Origin: Hydrogenophilus thiooxidans
GTDB lineage: Bacteria > Pseudomonadota > Gammaproteobacteria > Burkholderiales > Rhodocyclaceae
Assembly: GCF_019049855.1 (NCBI RefSeq)
Contig: NZ_JAHLSY010000009.1
Location: forward strand, 1-64,000
Direction of reading: 5' to 3'
Length of the DNA: 64,000 nucleotides
Both the position numbers and the translations under genes were made by a program. Below, in pieces: positions 9,594-20,096 of the stretch. Below the pieces are notes generated by a model that ran no database searches, was not told the DNA's origin, and saw only the letters and a list, made by a program, of their open reading frames with translations. Position 1 is the stretch's first letter. Every line of letters starts with the position of its first letter.

Positions 9594-10739
9594 ATGGCAA
9601 AACCACGCGTGGGTTTGATCGGATGGCGCGGCATGGTCGGGTCGGTGCTCATGCAGCGGATGACCGAAGCGGGCGATTTCGCGCTGATCGAACCGGTCTA
9701 TTTTTCCACGTCGGCAGCGGGAAAACCGGCGCCGACCTTTGGCGGCGTGACACCCGAGCTGCCGCTGCAAGACGCATACGAGATCGACGCGCTGAAACCC
9801 ATGGAGATCATCGTCACTTGTCAGGGGGGCGATTACACGAAAGCCGTCTACCGCAAACTGCGTGATGCCGGGTGGCAAGGGCACTGGATCGACGCAGCGA
9901 GCACGTTGCGGATGGAACCCCATACCGTGATCGTGCTCGACCCCGTGAACCGGGCCGTGATCGACGCGGCGTTGACAAACGGTGGGCGCGATTGGATCGG
10001 CGGCAACTGTACCGTTTCCCTGATGCTCATGGCCATGGGCGGTTTGTTTCGGGCCGGGTTGGTCGAATGGGTCAGCGCGATGACCTACCAAGCCGCCTCT
10101 GGCGCCGGTGCGCAAAACATGCGCGAACTCTTGCAGCAGATGGGGCGGCTTTATCAGGCGGTGGAACAAGAGCTCGCCGACCCCGCAAGCGCGATTCTGG
10201 AGATCGACCGCAAAGTCACCGAAACGATGCGTTCGCCCGATTTTCCCACCCACCATTTTCGCGGTGCGCCTCTGGCGGGGAGTCTCATTCCCTGGATCGA
10301 CGTGCCGGTCGAGCACGGACAGTCGAAAGAGGAGTGGAAAGGGGGGGCGGAGTGCAACAAAATCCTGGGGTTGCCGCCTTTCCGTTCGCCGGGGTCGATC
10401 CCGATCGACGGCATCTGTGTGCGCATCGGGGCGATGCGGTGCCATTCGCAAGGGCTGACCGTCAAGTTGAAGCGTGACGTGTCGTTAACAGAGATCGAAG
10501 CGCTGATTGCCAACGCCAACGAATGGGTGAAAGTAGTGCCCAACGAACGGGAAATCACGGAGCGTGCGCTGACGCCCGCAGCGGTTTCCGGAACCCTCAC
10601 CATTGCCGTTGGGCGGCTGCATAAATTGGCGATGGGGCCCGAGTATCTGGGGGCGTTCACCGTCGGGGATCAGTTGCTCTGGGGTGCTGCCGAACCGTTA
10701 CGGCGTATGTTGCGCATTTTGTTGGAACAGCGTTCCTGA
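9594..10739 (+). CDS. asd: Aspartate-semialdehyde dehydrogenase
   Basis: Reduces aspartyl phosphate to aspartate semialdehyde, the branch point to lysine/diaminopimelate, threonine and methionine. The 381 residues match the E. coli-type enzyme. The NADP-binding [14 protein letters not shown] lies at residues about 9-22, the catalytic cysteine at about residue 139 (GGNCTVS), and substrate-binding residues follow in the [12 protein letters not shown] region. The leuB-asd-fimV order is typical of betaproteobacteria. It feeds dapB and metZ, also in this window. Confidence 0.95.
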   Translation: MAKPRVGLIGWRGMVGSVLMQRMTEAGDFALIEPVYFSTSAAGKPAPTFGGVTPELPLQDAYEIDALKPMEIIVTCQGGDYTKAVYRKLRDAGWQGHWIDAASTLRMEPHTVIVLDPVNRAVIDAALTNGGRDWIGGNCTVSLMLMAMGGLFRAGLVEWVSAMTYQAASGAGAQNMRELLQQMGRLYQAVEQELADPASAILEIDRKVTETMRSPDFPTHHFRGAPLAGSLIPWIDVPVEHGQSKEEWKGGAECNKILGLPPFRSPGSIPIDGICVRIGAMRCHSQGLTVKLKRDVSLTEIEALIANANEWVKVVPNEREITERALTPAAVSGTLTIAVGRLHKLAMGPEYLGAFTVGDQLLWGAAEPLRRMLRILLEQRS

Positions 10740-10787
10740 TACACGGGCAGAGAACGGCTCGGCGACGCGACGAAAGGGGAGACAACC

Positions 10788-13754
10788 GTGACTGCACCAC
10801 AACATCGCATGAAAAAATGGTTGCTTGCCGTGACAGGCGGTTTGGCGTTGTCGCCAGCCTTTGCAGCAAGCCTGGGCGAGTTGACGGTTGCTTCCCGCTT
10901 GGGCGAACCCTTGACCGCATTCGTGACGGTGCACGCCGACGCTGCCGAACTGCGTTCGATGGCGGTGGGGCTTGCCGACGAAGCGGCGTATCGCGAAGCC
11001 GGAATCACGCCCTCTTCGCTCCTGCCGAAACTCTCCGCGCGCCTGATTCCGCGGGGCGCCGGGTGGGCGGTCGAACTCAAGACGCGCGAGCCAGTCCGTG
11101 AGCCGTTCGTCAATGTCTTGCTCGATTTGCGTTGGAACGGCGGGCGGATTCTTCGCGAATACGCGATTCTGATCGACCCGCCCGAATACGCGCTGCCCAC
11201 GCAACCCGTTTTGCCCAAAGCGGTTGCCGCATCCCGCATGACTACCGAGCCAAACGCTCAAGGTCGTGTCGGGGCACGTACCCCAGCAGATCCGTTCGTT
11301 CCGAACTCACCCGGAACGCGGTGGGTACGTCCGGGGGAAACGTTGCTAAAAATCGCTCGGGAAACGCAGCCGCGCGGGGTGCCGCTCGAGGTCGTCCTCT
11401 ACGCGCTCTGGCAGAAAAACCCGGAGGCATTTCTTGGCAACGACATCAATCGGCTTCAGGCAGGCGTGCGGCTTCGTTTTCCCACTCCGGACGAACTGAC
11501 CCAGGTGCCGGTTGCGGATGCGCGCAGCGCGATCGAAGTCCAGCTCAAAGGCGCGTTGGCTACTCACCGACAGCGCGTTGCCGAAAAGCCAGCGGTCGTC
11601 GCCGAAAAATCTGCTGCCGCTGCGAAAGGTTCGGTCGTTGCCCGTACGTCGATTACCGAAACCGAGCCAAGCGCACAAGCGCGCGACCAGGTTGAGATCA
11701 AACCCACTCAGGTCGTTTCTTCCCCTAAAGAGGCGCCACGGGCAGGGGCAAAAGCGGCTCCCCCTGATGCGGTGCCCATTGAAGATTGGCTTGCTGTGAA
11801 AGGGGAGTTGGAAGAGGCGCGCGAACGCATTGCGGCGCTCGAGCAACAGCTGGCGCGCGTTGCGCAGCTTTTGGAAGTGCAAAATGGGCTTTTGGCCCAA
11901 CTGCAGCAGCAGGCGGTCGCGCAACCCGGAGCGAAGGCGAGCACAACGCCAGCCGCGCATTCGGAAGCGCCAGGCGCGAAAGCGGGGGCGGTTCCGCCGC
12001 GTCCCAACGAACCGGAACAAACGGCGGCAGCCCAACCCGAAGCGAAAGGAAACGAGCCGGCGCAGCCTAAGCAAGCGGAAACCGAGCCTAAGCAAGCAGA
12101 AACGAAGCCCAGGAAAACGGAAACCGAAAAGCCAGCGGTTTCTGAAACGGCGAAAACACCCACCAAAGCGCCGGCCGATGCTTCACTGCCTCGCACGACC
12201 GAACCCAGCTTCCTCGATTTTCTCCTCGAGCAACCGGCGCTGCTGGCAGGGGCGGGGGGCGCGGTGCTCCTTTTGGTTGCGCTCCTCATAATGCGGCAAC
12301 GCAAACAACGGGAAAGTGATGCCCATTCCCCTGCCGCTGAGGCTATGGAACCCGCAACGCAGGCGGTGACGCAGACTGCGCAGAACGCACAAGCCACACA
12401 GCTCAAGACGCTCAGCACCGAACCCTCGCCTTCGCGGCTTTCGGCAGCTTCAGGGCAGGAGGTCGATACCTCTGCCAGTATTTTGGGCGCCGACTTCACC
12501 CAGGTTGCGTTCAACGCGCTGCAAGCGGACGAAGGGATCGATCCGGTGACGGAAGCGGAGGTGTTGCTTGCCTACGACCGCGACCAGCAAGCCGAAGAGA
12601 TCCTCCTCGACGCGCTCAAAGAGACCCCGAATCGACCGCAGATTCCGTTGAAATTGCTCGAAGTCTATGGGAAGCGGGGTGACCGGCAACAGTTCGACCA
12701 CTATTTCGCTATGGTGGCGGCACTGACCGGGCGTAGCGGCAAAGAGTGGGATCGCGCCGTGTCCTTGCATGAACGGTTCTTCGGCCCGATGCCGGGTGCG
12801 CAGAGCGCGCCGCTTGCTGCCGCTACGAATTTGACGCCTCAAACCGACGAAGAGACGCTGCACTTCGACAGCGCAGAAACGTCTGCTAAGCCGCAAGCCG
12901 TGCCGCAAGGGGAGTCCGAAGCGGGTATTGAAGCGGCCCCAGAGCCGACGCCAGCAACATCGTCAGAAGCGCCGCTCGATTTCGCGTTCAACCTCGATAC
13001 GGCCCAGAAGGAAGGTGAAGCCGGTGCCGATGAGGCGACGGCGCGTGGCCCCGAGTCGGCCGCAGAGCCGGAACTTGCGCTCGATATCGATCTCGGCGAT
13101 CTCGATTTTGATCTCGATCTCGAATCGGAACGGAAACCGCCAACCCAATCCGGAACGACACCGGAACGCCTGGGGGGCGACGCGCTTGGGGCGTTGGCCG
13201 AAACGCTCGAACCACAGACTACAACGCCATCGTCAGAAGCTTTGCCCAGCCAACCCGAACCTACGAAGCTTCCCGAGTCGCTCGAGCCGCAAGAGGCGAT
13301 TACGCTCCCTGATCTCGACCTTGACTTCGAGTTCGAAACCGAGCAACCCAAGGAACCCGATGGCGAACCGGCTCTGGAAGCGAAAACCTTTGCCGAACCC
13401 CCTGCGGACGAACCCATGGTGACGGCGCTCGAGGGCGCTACCGCGCCGGCCGAACTGGAGCCGCCTGCTGAAGAAGAACCGGCAGAGCAACCCACCTCAG
13501 AATTCAGCGAACCCGCAACGCAGCCCTCTGTCGATCTTTCGGAACTTCCTGAGGTCGACCTGGAGACGGTGATGCAAGAAGAGGGGGAAGCGCTAGAAGA
13601 CGAAATCGACGACAGCCGCCTCCAATTGGCGCAAGCGTACCTCGATATGGAGGACTTCGAAGGGGCTCGGGAGCTGCTCGAAGAGGTTGTGCGTGATGGT
13701 AGCCCCGAAGCAAAAGCCAAAGCCGAGTCCCTGTTGGCGCAGCTTTCAGGTTGA
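10788..13754 (+). CDS. fimV: FimV/HubP polar organiser protein
   Basis: A 988-residue protein with FimV architecture: signal peptide ending in FAA, an N-terminal periplasmic domain, a LysM-like peptidoglycan-binding segment (RWVRPGETLLKIA... to about residue 230), an Ala/Pro/Glu-rich linker with a coiled coil, one membrane span near residues 483-502 followed by RQRKQR, a long acidic cytoplasmic region, and a conserved C-terminal TPR-like FimV motif. Relatives localise type IV pilus or flagellar components to cell poles. The GTG start at 10788 has AAAGGGGAGA upstream; ATG 10809 is an alternative. The acidic region holds repeated Asp-Leu/Phe alternations such as DLGDLDFDLDLE and LDLDFEFE. Confidence 0.92.
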   Translation: MTAPQHRMKKWLLAVTGGLALSPAFAASLGELTVASRLGEPLTAFVTVHADAAELRSMAVGLADEAAYREAGITPSSLLPKLSARLIPRGAGWAVELKTREPVREPFVNVLLDLRWNGGRILREYAILIDPPEYALPTQPVLPKAVAASRMTTEPNAQGRVGARTPADPFVPNSPGTRWVRPGETLLKIARETQPRGVPLEVVLYALWQKNPEAFLGNDINRLQAGVRLRFPTPDELTQVPVADARSAIEVQLKGALATHRQRVAEKPAVVAEKSAAAAKGSVVARTSITETEPSAQARDQVEIKPTQVVSSPKEAPRAGAKAAPPDAVPIEDWLAVKGELEEARERIAALEQQLARVAQLLEVQNGLLAQLQQQAVAQPGAKASTTPAAHSEAPGAKAGAVPPRPNEPEQTAAAQPEAKGNEPAQPKQAETEPKQAETKPRKTETEKPAVSETAKTPTKAPADASLPRTTEPSFLDFLLEQPALLAGAGGAVLLLVALLIMRQRKQRESDAHSPAAEAMEPATQAVTQTAQNAQATQLKTLSTEPSPSRLSAASGQEVDTSASILGADFTQVAFNALQADEGIDPVTEAEVLLAYDRDQQAEEILLDALKETPNRPQIPLKLLEVYGKRGDRQQFDHYFAMVAALTGRSGKEWDRAVSLHERFFGPMPGAQSAPLAAATNLTPQTDEETLHFDSAETSAKPQAVPQGESEAGIEAAPEPTPATSSEAPLDFAFNLDTAQKEGEAGADEATARGPESAAEPELALDIDLGDLDFDLDLESERKPPTQSGTTPERLGGDALGALAETLEPQTTTPSSEALPSQPEPTKLPESLEPQEAITLPDLDLDFEFETEQPKEPDGEPALEAKTFAEPPADEPMVTALEGATAPAELEPPAEEEPAEQPTSEFSEPATQPSVDLSELPEVDLETVMQEEGEALEDEIDDSRLQLAQAYLDMEDFEGARELLEEVVRDGSPEAKAKAESLLAQLSG

Positions 13755-14332
13755 TAGGGCGTTTGGCGTCGGTGCGCGTCTCCTATGCTTTACGGGTCTG
13801 GCTCTGGATTGCCGGCGCGGTCGCGCTGCAGGCCGTGGCTTCGCTCACGCTCCTAGCCCTTGTGACCCTGCTTGTTGCAGGTGCAGCGATTGCAATCGAC
13901 CGGGCGCGTTTCGTGCGGCTCCTAAGCCGGATCCGCTGGCTGTTGCTCAGCATCGTGATCCTCTTTGGCTGGATGACGCCGGGCACGGCGATTGCGCCGT
14001 TCGCGGTTGCGTTGATGCCAACCTATGAAGGGATGGAATTGGCGCTGCTGCACGCCTTACGCCTATTGGCGTTGGTCGCATGGTTGATTTTCTGGTTCGC
14101 GTGGTTACCCATCCCCGAACAGCCGACAGCGCTGTATCGCGCGTTTTTTCCCTTGGTCTGGTTCGGCGTTCCGCTGGAACGCTTCGCGGTGCGTTTGGCG
14201 CTCATCCTCGACGGACTCGATGCGCTGGCGAAAGCGCCGGTCCGGCTTCGGGACTGGCGCCACCTGCCGCGCTGGCTCGAAGGGGAGGACAACGCAGCTG
14301 AGTCGTGTCGTCAGAAGGCGGGTTTGCGATGA
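13751..14332 (+). CDS. Small inner-membrane protein, weakly ECF T-component/CbiQ-like
   Basis: A 193-residue protein with about four hydrophobic segments in its first 120 residues, then an amphipathic, basic C-terminus. It sits between fimV and truA with start-stop overlaps on both sides (TTGA at 13751, ATGA at 14329), so it is a translated member of this operon although it starts with TTG. The hydrophobic layout and the PLVWFGVPLERFAVRLALILD segment resemble the T-component (EcfT/CbiQ) family of energy-coupling transporters. No ATPase or S-component is nearby. Function unknown; family assignment is tentative. Confidence 0.65.
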   Translation: MIGRLASVRVSYALRVWLWIAGAVALQAVASLTLLALVTLLVAGAAIAIDRARFVRLLSRIRWLLLSIVILFGWMTPGTAIAPFAVALMPTYEGMELALLHALRLLALVAWLIFWFAWLPIPEQPTALYRAFFPLVWFGVPLERFAVRLALILDGLDALAKAPVRLRDWRHLPRWLEGEDNAAESCRQKAGLR

Positions 14333-15150
14333 CCGAGCCGCAACGGTGGTTGCTGTTGGTCGCATACGCGGGGGATCGGTTCCACGGGTGGCAAAGCCAA
14401 CCGTCGGGACAAACGGTTCAGGACCATCTGGAACGTGCGATTGCTGCGATCGCCCAGCACGCGGTTCGTGTCCATTGCGCGGGGCGAACCGACGTCGGTG
14501 TCCATGCGCTCGCGCAGGTGGTCCATTTCGATACCGTCGTGCACCGCCCGGCAAGCGCGTGGCAGCGGGGAGTGAACGCACACCTCCCGCCGGGAATCGC
14601 GGTGTGGCACGCCCAGCCGGTATCGCGACGGTTTCACGCGCGTTTTGGCGCGCGGGCGCGGCGTTACCGTTATCTCCTTCTGGTGGGTGCGGCACCACCG
14701 GCCCAATGGTGCGGAAAAGTTGGATGGTTTCACCGCCCGCTCGATGGCGAAGCGATGCAACGGGCGGCGCAATACTGGGTGGGTACCCACGATTTCAGCG
14801 CCTTTCGTGCGGCACAATGTCAGGCAAAATCGCCGGTTCGGACCGTCACCGCAGCAACGGTCACGGCAATTCCCGGCGGGTTCGCGTTCGACTTCGAAGC
14901 CGACGGCTTTTTGCACCATATGGTGCGCAATTTCGTCGGCACCCTGGTCGCGATCGGCAAAGGGTATGCGCCACCGGAATGGGCAGCGGAGCTGCTTACC
15001 CACCGTGATCGCACGCGCGCAGCGCCCACTTTCATGCCCGACGGGCTCTACTTCTGTGGTGCCGATTATGGTGCGGTGCCGGAACTTCCTGGCGGCGGGC
15101 GAATCATCAAAGTGCCGCAGTTGGCGATCAAGGGGGAGGAAACGACGTGA
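14329..15150 (+). CDS. truA: tRNA pseudouridine(38-40) synthase
   Basis: Modifies uridines 38-40 of the tRNA anticodon stem-loop. The 273-residue protein shows the TruA catalytic motif CAGRTDVGVHALAQVVHF, whose Asp is the nucleophile, and a conserved C-terminal HHMVRNFVGTLVAIGKG. The start at 14329 gives the family N-terminus (LLVAYAGDRFHGWQ) and overlaps the preceding stop as ATGA. An upstream GTG (14305) is less likely. It is translationally coupled to trpF at its end, the usual betaproteobacterial truA-trpF-trpB-trpA order. Confidence 0.95.
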   Translation: MTEPQRWLLLVAYAGDRFHGWQSQPSGQTVQDHLERAIAAIAQHAVRVHCAGRTDVGVHALAQVVHFDTVVHRPASAWQRGVNAHLPPGIAVWHAQPVSRRFHARFGARARRYRYLLLVGAAPPAQWCGKVGWFHRPLDGEAMQRAAQYWVGTHDFSAFRAAQCQAKSPVRTVTAATVTAIPGGFAFDFEADGFLHHMVRNFVGTLVAIGKGYAPPEWAAELLTHRDRTRAAPTFMPDGLYFCGADYGAVPELPGGGRIIKVPQLAIKGEETT

Positions 15151-15809
15151 CGGCGAAGGGTAACCGGCGGATCCGAGTCAAGATTTGCGGCCTGACGCGC
15201 GCCGTCGACGTCGCTGCGGCAGTCGAGGCCGGTGCCGATGCGCTCGGGTTCGTCTTCTATCCCGCTAGTCCCCGTGCCGTGACGGTGGCGCAGGCACGCG
15301 CGCTTGCGCGTGACGTGCCGCCGTTCGTGAGCATCGTCGCGCTCTTTGTCGATCCATCGGTCGCCGAGGTCGCTGCGGTCTTGGACGCGCTCCCCATGGC
15401 GCTCCTACAGTTTCATGGGCAGGAAACGCCCGAATTTTGTCGCCAGTTCCACCGCCCGTACCTCAAAGCCTTTCCGGCCCGATCGCAAGCGATGCTCGCC
15501 CAGGCGCTCGTCCGCTACCCGGATGCGTGCGGCTGGCTCGTCGATACCCCGACGGTTCAGCATGGCGGAAGTGGAAAGACGTTCGACTGGACCGTCTTGC
15601 CCCCCCCTGAAGCGCGGACGCGGCCGCTTGTGCTCGCCGGTGGTTTGACCGCGGATAACGTTGCCGAAGCGATCGCGCGCGTGCGCCCGTGGGCCGTCGA
15701 TGTCAGCAGCGGCGTCGAAAGCGCGAAAGGGATCAAAGATCGCGGTAAAATCGAACGGTTCCTCACAGCGGTGCGCAGAGCCGAAAACGACTGTGCCGCT
15801 TCTCATTGA
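15147..15809 (+). CDS. trpF: Phosphoribosylanthranilate isomerase
   Basis: Third step of tryptophan synthesis, an Amadori rearrangement of phosphoribosylanthranilate in a TIM barrel. The 220-residue protein opens with [11 protein letters not shown] (catalytic Cys) and keeps the family's [16 protein letters not shown] segment and the C-terminal [14 protein letters not shown] phosphate-binding loop. GTG start overlapping the truA stop (GTGA), with a strong AGGGGGAGGA 6 bases upstream. trpB follows after 16 bases. No trp leader or attenuator is visible upstream. Confidence 0.95.
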   Translation: MTAKGNRRIRVKICGLTRAVDVAAAVEAGADALGFVFYPASPRAVTVAQARALARDVPPFVSIVALFVDPSVAEVAAVLDALPMALLQFHGQETPEFCRQFHRPYLKAFPARSQAMLAQALVRYPDACGWLVDTPTVQHGGSGKTFDWTVLPPPEARTRPLVLAGGLTADNVAEAIARVRPWAVDVSSGVESAKGIKDRGKIERFLTAVRRAENDCAASH

Positions 15810-15825
15810 TGGAGACCAGACGAGC

Positions 15826-17052
15826 ATGAACGCCCCCCAACCGAAGGCAACGGCGCAACCCTACGCCTATCCCGACGCAAACGGCCATTTTGGTCCCTAC
15901 GGAGGCGTGTTCGTCGCCGAAACGCTGATACCCGCGCTCGAAGCGCTCACCGAAGCGTATGAAGCGGCGAAGGACGATCCGGCGTTTCGAGCTGAATTTG
16001 AAGCCGATCTCAAACAGTACGTCGGGCGTCCTACTCCGATCTACCACGCGAAACGCTGGTCGGAGGCGTTGGGTGGCGCGCAGATTTATCTCAAACGCGA
16101 AGACCTCAACCATACCGGGGCGCACAAGATCAACAACTGCATCGGTCAAGCCCTCTTGGCGCGCCGCATGGGCAAACCCCGCGTGATCGCTGAAACGGGC
16201 GCTGGGCAGCATGGGGTTGCGACGGCGACGGTGGCCGCCCGATTCGGGCTGAAATGCGTCGTCTATATGGGGGCAGAGGATGTCCAGCGGCAGGCGGCGA
16301 ACGTCTATCGCATGAAGCTCTTGGGTGCCGAGGTCGTGCCGGTCCATTCGGGGTCGAAGACCCTCAAAGACGCGCTCAACGAGGCGCTGCGTGACTGGGT
16401 CACCCATGTTGCGGACACCTTCTACATCATCGGAACCGTCGCCGGTCCGCACCCCTACCCGATGATGGTGCGCGACTTCCAAGCGGTGATCGGACGCGAA
16501 TGCCTCAAACAGATGCCGGCGCTCGTCGGGCGACAGCCCGACTACGTGATCGCCTGTGTTGGTGGGGGATCGAACGCGATGGGCATCTTCTACCCCTACC
16601 TTCCGTACGAGTCGGTGCGGCTCATTGGGGTCGAAGCCGCCGGCGAAGGGATCGCCACCGGGCGCCATGCCGCAAGCCTCACCGCTGGCCGGCCGGGCGT
16701 GCTTCACGGCAACCGAACCTATCTCTTGCAAAACGAAGATGGGCAGATCATCGAAACCCATTCGATCTCGGCCGGCCTCGACTACCCGGGGGTTGGGCCG
16801 GAGCACGCGTGGCTGAAAGAGATTGGGCGCGCGGAATACGTTGCCGTGACCGACGACGAGGCGTTGGCTGCGTTTCACGATCTGTGCCGCTACGAAGGCA
16901 TCATCCCCGCGCTCGAATCGTCGCATGCGCTCGCGTACGCGGCCAAGATTGCGCCGAGATTGGCCAAAGATCGGATCCTTTTGGTGAACCTCTCGGGGCG
17001 TGGCGACAAAGACATGCATACGGTTGCCCAACGTGCGGGGATCACGCTATGA
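15826..17052 (+). CDS. trpB: Tryptophan synthase beta chain
   Basis: PLP enzyme that joins indole, channelled from TrpA, to serine to give tryptophan. It has 408 residues; the PLP lysine is about residue 101 ([10 protein letters not shown]), with the glycine-rich phosphate loop [10 protein letters not shown] and the C-terminal [11 protein letters not shown]. The frame is open upstream into trpF, but the [18 protein letters not shown] start at 15826 fits the family and has GGAG upstream. Its stop overlaps the trpA start (ATGA at 17049), in keeping with equimolar alpha2-beta2 assembly. Confidence 0.96.
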   Translation: MNAPQPKATAQPYAYPDANGHFGPYGGVFVAETLIPALEALTEAYEAAKDDPAFRAEFEADLKQYVGRPTPIYHAKRWSEALGGAQIYLKREDLNHTGAHKINNCIGQALLARRMGKPRVIAETGAGQHGVATATVAARFGLKCVVYMGAEDVQRQAANVYRMKLLGAEVVPVHSGSKTLKDALNEALRDWVTHVADTFYIIGTVAGPHPYPMMVRDFQAVIGRECLKQMPALVGRQPDYVIACVGGGSNAMGIFYPYLPYESVRLIGVEAAGEGIATGRHAASLTAGRPGVLHGNRTYLLQNEDGQIIETHSISAGLDYPGVGPEHAWLKEIGRAEYVAVTDDEALAAFHDLCRYEGIIPALESSHALAYAAKIAPRLAKDRILLVNLSGRGDKDMHTVAQRAGITL

Positions 17053-17870
17053 GTGCTCCTTCTAACCGCATCGACAGCCGGTTTGCGCGCCTCGCTTCCG
17101 AGCGGCGCAAAGCGCTGATTCCGTTCGTGACCGCCGGTTTTCCCGCTCCGGAAGTGACTGTTCCGCTCATGCACGCGATGGTGGCGGCTGGAGCCGACCT
17201 GATCGAATTGGGCGTACCCTTTTCCGACCCGATGGCCGACGGGCCAACGATTCAGCGCGCCAGTGAACGGGCGCTTGCAAACGGGCAGACGTTGGCGAAA
17301 ACGCTCGCGATGGTCGAAGCGTTTCGTGCGCAAGACCGTGAGACCCCCGTCGTGCTGATGGGGTACTTGAACCCAATCGAAGCGATGGGGTGGGGGCGTT
17401 TCGTTTGTGAGGCTGCGCGCGTCGGGGTTGACGGGGTGCTCACCGTCGACCTGCCGCCGCAAGAGGCGCACGAACCGGCTCGGTTGCTCCATGCAGCAGG
17501 GATCGCGCCGATCTTTCTGTTGGCACCAACCTCGCCAGAGACGCGTGCGCGGGTGGTGGCCAAACTGGGGCGCGGCTACGTCTACTATGTGTCGCTCACC
17601 GGTGTGACCGGCGCCGGGCACCTCGACGTCGCAGCGGTCGCGGAACGCCTTGCCGCGTTGCGGCAGTGGGTTGCGCTGCCGATCGTGGTGGGTTTTGGCG
17701 TCAAAGATGCCCAGTCGGCACAAGCAATCGCCAAGGTTGCCGATGGTGTGGTCGTCGGTAGCCGATTGATCGAAGCAATCGACGCCGATCCGGCCAACGC
17801 CGTTACCGCAGCCACTCAATTGCTCACCCCGCTGCGCGCGGCAGTCGATGCGGTTGCGGCAACGGCGTAA
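17049..17870 (+). CDS. trpA: Tryptophan synthase alpha chain
   Basis: Cleaves indole-3-glycerol phosphate to indole and glyceraldehyde 3-phosphate; partner of TrpB. The 273-residue TIM barrel shows the family signature [19 protein letters not shown] with the catalytic Glu and Asp, the [12 protein letters not shown] loop and the late [10 protein letters not shown] phosphate site. The start at 17049 overlaps the trpB stop. accD follows 26 bases later, the common trpBA-accD-folC order. Confidence 0.96.
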   Translation: MSAPSNRIDSRFARLASERRKALIPFVTAGFPAPEVTVPLMHAMVAAGADLIELGVPFSDPMADGPTIQRASERALANGQTLAKTLAMVEAFRAQDRETPVVLMGYLNPIEAMGWGRFVCEAARVGVDGVLTVDLPPQEAHEPARLLHAAGIAPIFLLAPTSPETRARVVAKLGRGYVYYVSLTGVTGAGHLDVAAVAERLAALRQWVALPIVVGFGVKDAQSAQAIAKVADGVVVGSRLIEAIDADPANAVTAATQLLTPLRAAVDAVAATA

Positions 17871-17896
17871 CCGCCACGGAGCGAGAAAGGAAACGG

Positions 17897-18802
17897 GTGA
17901 CGATGAACTGGTTGGATAAAATCATTCCGCCGGGCATTCGGCGGGTCACGAGTGGCGCACGCAAAAGCGTGCCCGAAGGGTTATGGACCAAATGCCAGGG
18001 ATGCGAAGCGGTCCTCTACACTGCTGACCTCGAAGCCAACTTGCGCGTCTGTCCACAATGTGGCCACCACCACCGTTTGGGGGCGCGCGCGCGACTCGAC
18101 GCGTTGCTCGACCCACAAGGGCGTGAGCCGATCGGTGACGAAGTTCGGCCAGTCGACCCGTTGCGTTTCAAAGACAGCAAGCGCTATACCGAGCGGCTCA
18201 AAGAGGCGCAGCGCGCAACCGGCGAACACGACGCGTTGGTGGTCATCGCAGGCACCGTGGAACAGATCCCCGTCGTCGCCGCGGCGTTCGAATTCGAGTT
18301 CCTGGGGGGATCGATGGGGTCGGTCGTGGGCGAACGCTTCGTTCGTGGGGTGCGAGCCGCGGTCGAGCGCCGGGCCGCATTCGTCTCCATTGCGGCAAGC
18401 GGGGGCGCGCGCATGCAGGAGGGGCTTCTCTCCCTGATGCAGATGGCCAAAACCAACGCGGCGCTGGCGCAATTGGCGGAGGCTGGGTTACCCTATCTCT
18501 CGATCCTCACCGATCCGACGATGGGCGGCGTTTCCGCAAGTTTCGCGTTCATGGGCGATCTGGTCGTCGCCGAACCGGGGGCGTTGATCGGTTTTGCCGG
18601 ACCGCGGGTGATCGAACAGACCGTGCGGCAAACGTTGCCCGATGGGTTCCAACGCGCCGAATTCCTGCTAGCAAAAGGGGCGATCGACGCGGTAGTCGAT
18701 CGACGCGAACTCAAGCAGTGGACGGCGCGCGCCCTGAGCCTATTGATGGCCCGGTTTGGCACCCATGAATCCATCCCCGACGCCCCTTTCGCCACCGTCT
18801 GA
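17897..18802 (+). CDS. accD: Acetyl-CoA carboxylase carboxyltransferase subunit beta
   Basis: Beta half of the carboxyltransferase that makes malonyl-CoA for fatty acid synthesis. About 301 residues. An N-terminal four-cysteine zinc ribbon (CQGC then CPQCGHHH, residues about 35-57) precedes the crotonase-like domain with SGGARMQEG and [15 protein letters not shown] 17897 is spaced well from AAAGG (17886-17890); ATG 17903, two codons on, is the alternative. The alpha subunit gene is not in the window. The 3' end overlaps folC. Confidence 0.95.
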   Translation: MTMNWLDKIIPPGIRRVTSGARKSVPEGLWTKCQGCEAVLYTADLEANLRVCPQCGHHHRLGARARLDALLDPQGREPIGDEVRPVDPLRFKDSKRYTERLKEAQRATGEHDALVVIAGTVEQIPVVAAAFEFEFLGGSMGSVVGERFVRGVRAAVERRAAFVSIAASGGARMQEGLLSLMQMAKTNAALAQLAEAGLPYLSILTDPTMGGVSASFAFMGDLVVAEPGALIGFAGPRVIEQTVRQTLPDGFQRAEFLLAKGAIDAVVDRRELKQWTARALSLLMARFGTHESIPDAPFATV

Positions 18803-20096
18803 GCACGCGCTACCGCAAAGCGTCGACGCGTGGCTGGCGCGGATCGAGGCGCGCGGCAGTGAAGCGCGCATCGTGCTGGGATTGGAGCGCGTTCGGGCGG
18901 TTTGGGAGCGGCTCTGGGGCGATCGTCCCTTTCCCCATCCGGTGATCACCGTTGCCGGCACGAACGGCAAGGGATCGACCTGTGCCTATCTCGACGCAAT
19001 CTATCGCGCCGCTGGCTACCGCGTCGCTTGCTACACCTCGCCGCATCTCGTGCGTTTTCACGAACGGATCCGGGTGGGTGGTGTGCCAATCGACGATGCA
19101 GCGCTCATGGCGGCATTTTCCGCAGTGGAGAAGGCGCGTGACGCTCTTGCCCTCACCTATTTTGAATTCGTAACCCTTGCTGCGCTGTGGCATTTTGCGC
19201 AGACGCCGCTCGATCTCGTCATTTTGGAAGTGGGGATGGGGGGGCGGCTCGACGCGGTGAATCTGATCGACCCCGACGTTGCGATTCTCACAACGGTCGA
19301 CCTCGACCACCAGGCGTGGCTGGGGCCGGACCGCGAAGCGATCGGGCGCGAAAAAGCGGGGATCTTCCGCACCGGACGTCCCGCGGTCGTCGCCGACCCC
19401 GACCCTCCGCAAAGCGTCCTTGCCACGGCAACGGCGCGCTCGGCACCGCTTTTTCGCATTGGGGTCGAGTTCGGTTTCGAACCCCAAGAGACCCAATGGC
19501 GGTGGTGGGCAACCGGTTTTGGGCAGCGCGCGGGGCTGCCTGCGCCCGCGTTGCGCGGCGAGGGGCAGTGGCACAACGCTTCGGCGGCGTTGATGGCGGT
19601 TTCGCTCTTGAGCGATCGGCTGCCGGTGCCGCAACAAGCGGTGCGAGAGGGGCTATTGACGGCGACGCTACCGGGTCGGTTTCAACTGTTGCCGGGGCGT
19701 CCGCTTGTGATCCTCGACGTTGCGCACAATCCGCAGGCGACGGCGGCGCTGGCGAAAAACCTCCACGCGCTGCGGTTGCCCACGCCTACGTACGCGATCT
19801 TCGGATGCTACCGTGACAAACCGGCTGAAGCGCTCGTAGCGCCGCTCGTTCCCTCGATCGACCGGTGGTGGCTGGTGCCAACCCCGGGGGAACGCGGCCA
19901 GGATGCGGCGGCTCTGGAACCGATCGTTTCCGCGGCAGGGGCGCGCGCCGTCACGGTTGCTGCGCATCTCGAAGCGGCCTTGACGCAAGCGGTGAAGGAA
20001 GCTGGGCCGGATGATAAAATCGTCATTTTCGGCTCCTTTTCGATCGTCGGACAGGCCTTGGCATGGCGCGACACGCAGCGCACCACGAATCCGTGA
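18765..20096 (+). CDS. folC: Bifunctional dihydrofolate synthase / folylpolyglutamate synthase
   Basis: Adds glutamate to dihydropteroate and extends polyglutamate tails on folates, an ATP-dependent Mur-ligase-type reaction. The 443-residue protein has the P-loop [12 protein letters not shown] near residue 65, the [10 protein letters not shown] motif and HNPQATAAL in the C-terminal domain. ATG 18765 overlaps accD by 38 bases; a TTG at 18756 is also in frame. It works downstream of the folP product, whose gene is near 46.3 kb. The SPOR gene follows with overlap. Confidence 0.93.
   Translation: MNPSPTPLSPPSEHALPQSVDAWLARIEARGSEARIVLGLERVRAVWERLWGDRPFPHPVITVAGTNGKGSTCAYLDAIYRAAGYRVACYTSPHLVRFHERIRVGGVPIDDAALMAAFSAVEKARDALALTYFEFVTLAALWHFAQTPLDLVILEVGMGGRLDAVNLIDPDVAILTTVDLDHQAWLGPDREAIGREKAGIFRTGRPAVVADPDPPQSVLATATARSAPLFRIGVEFGFEPQETQWRWWATGFGQRAGLPAPALRGEGQWHNASAALMAVSLLSDRLPVPQQAVREGLLTATLPGRFQLLPGRPLVILDVAHNPQATAALAKNLHALRLPTPTYAIFGCYRDKPAEALVAPLVPSIDRWWLVPTPGERGQDAAALEPIVSAAGARAVTVAAHLEAALTQAVKEAGPDDKIVIFGSFSIVGQALAWRDTQRTTNP

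Noticed and set aside
15740-15825. Trp leader/attenuator ahead of trpB
   Set aside because: No Trp-codon-rich short frame or terminator hairpin is present; trpF is contiguous and only 16 bases separate it from trpB.
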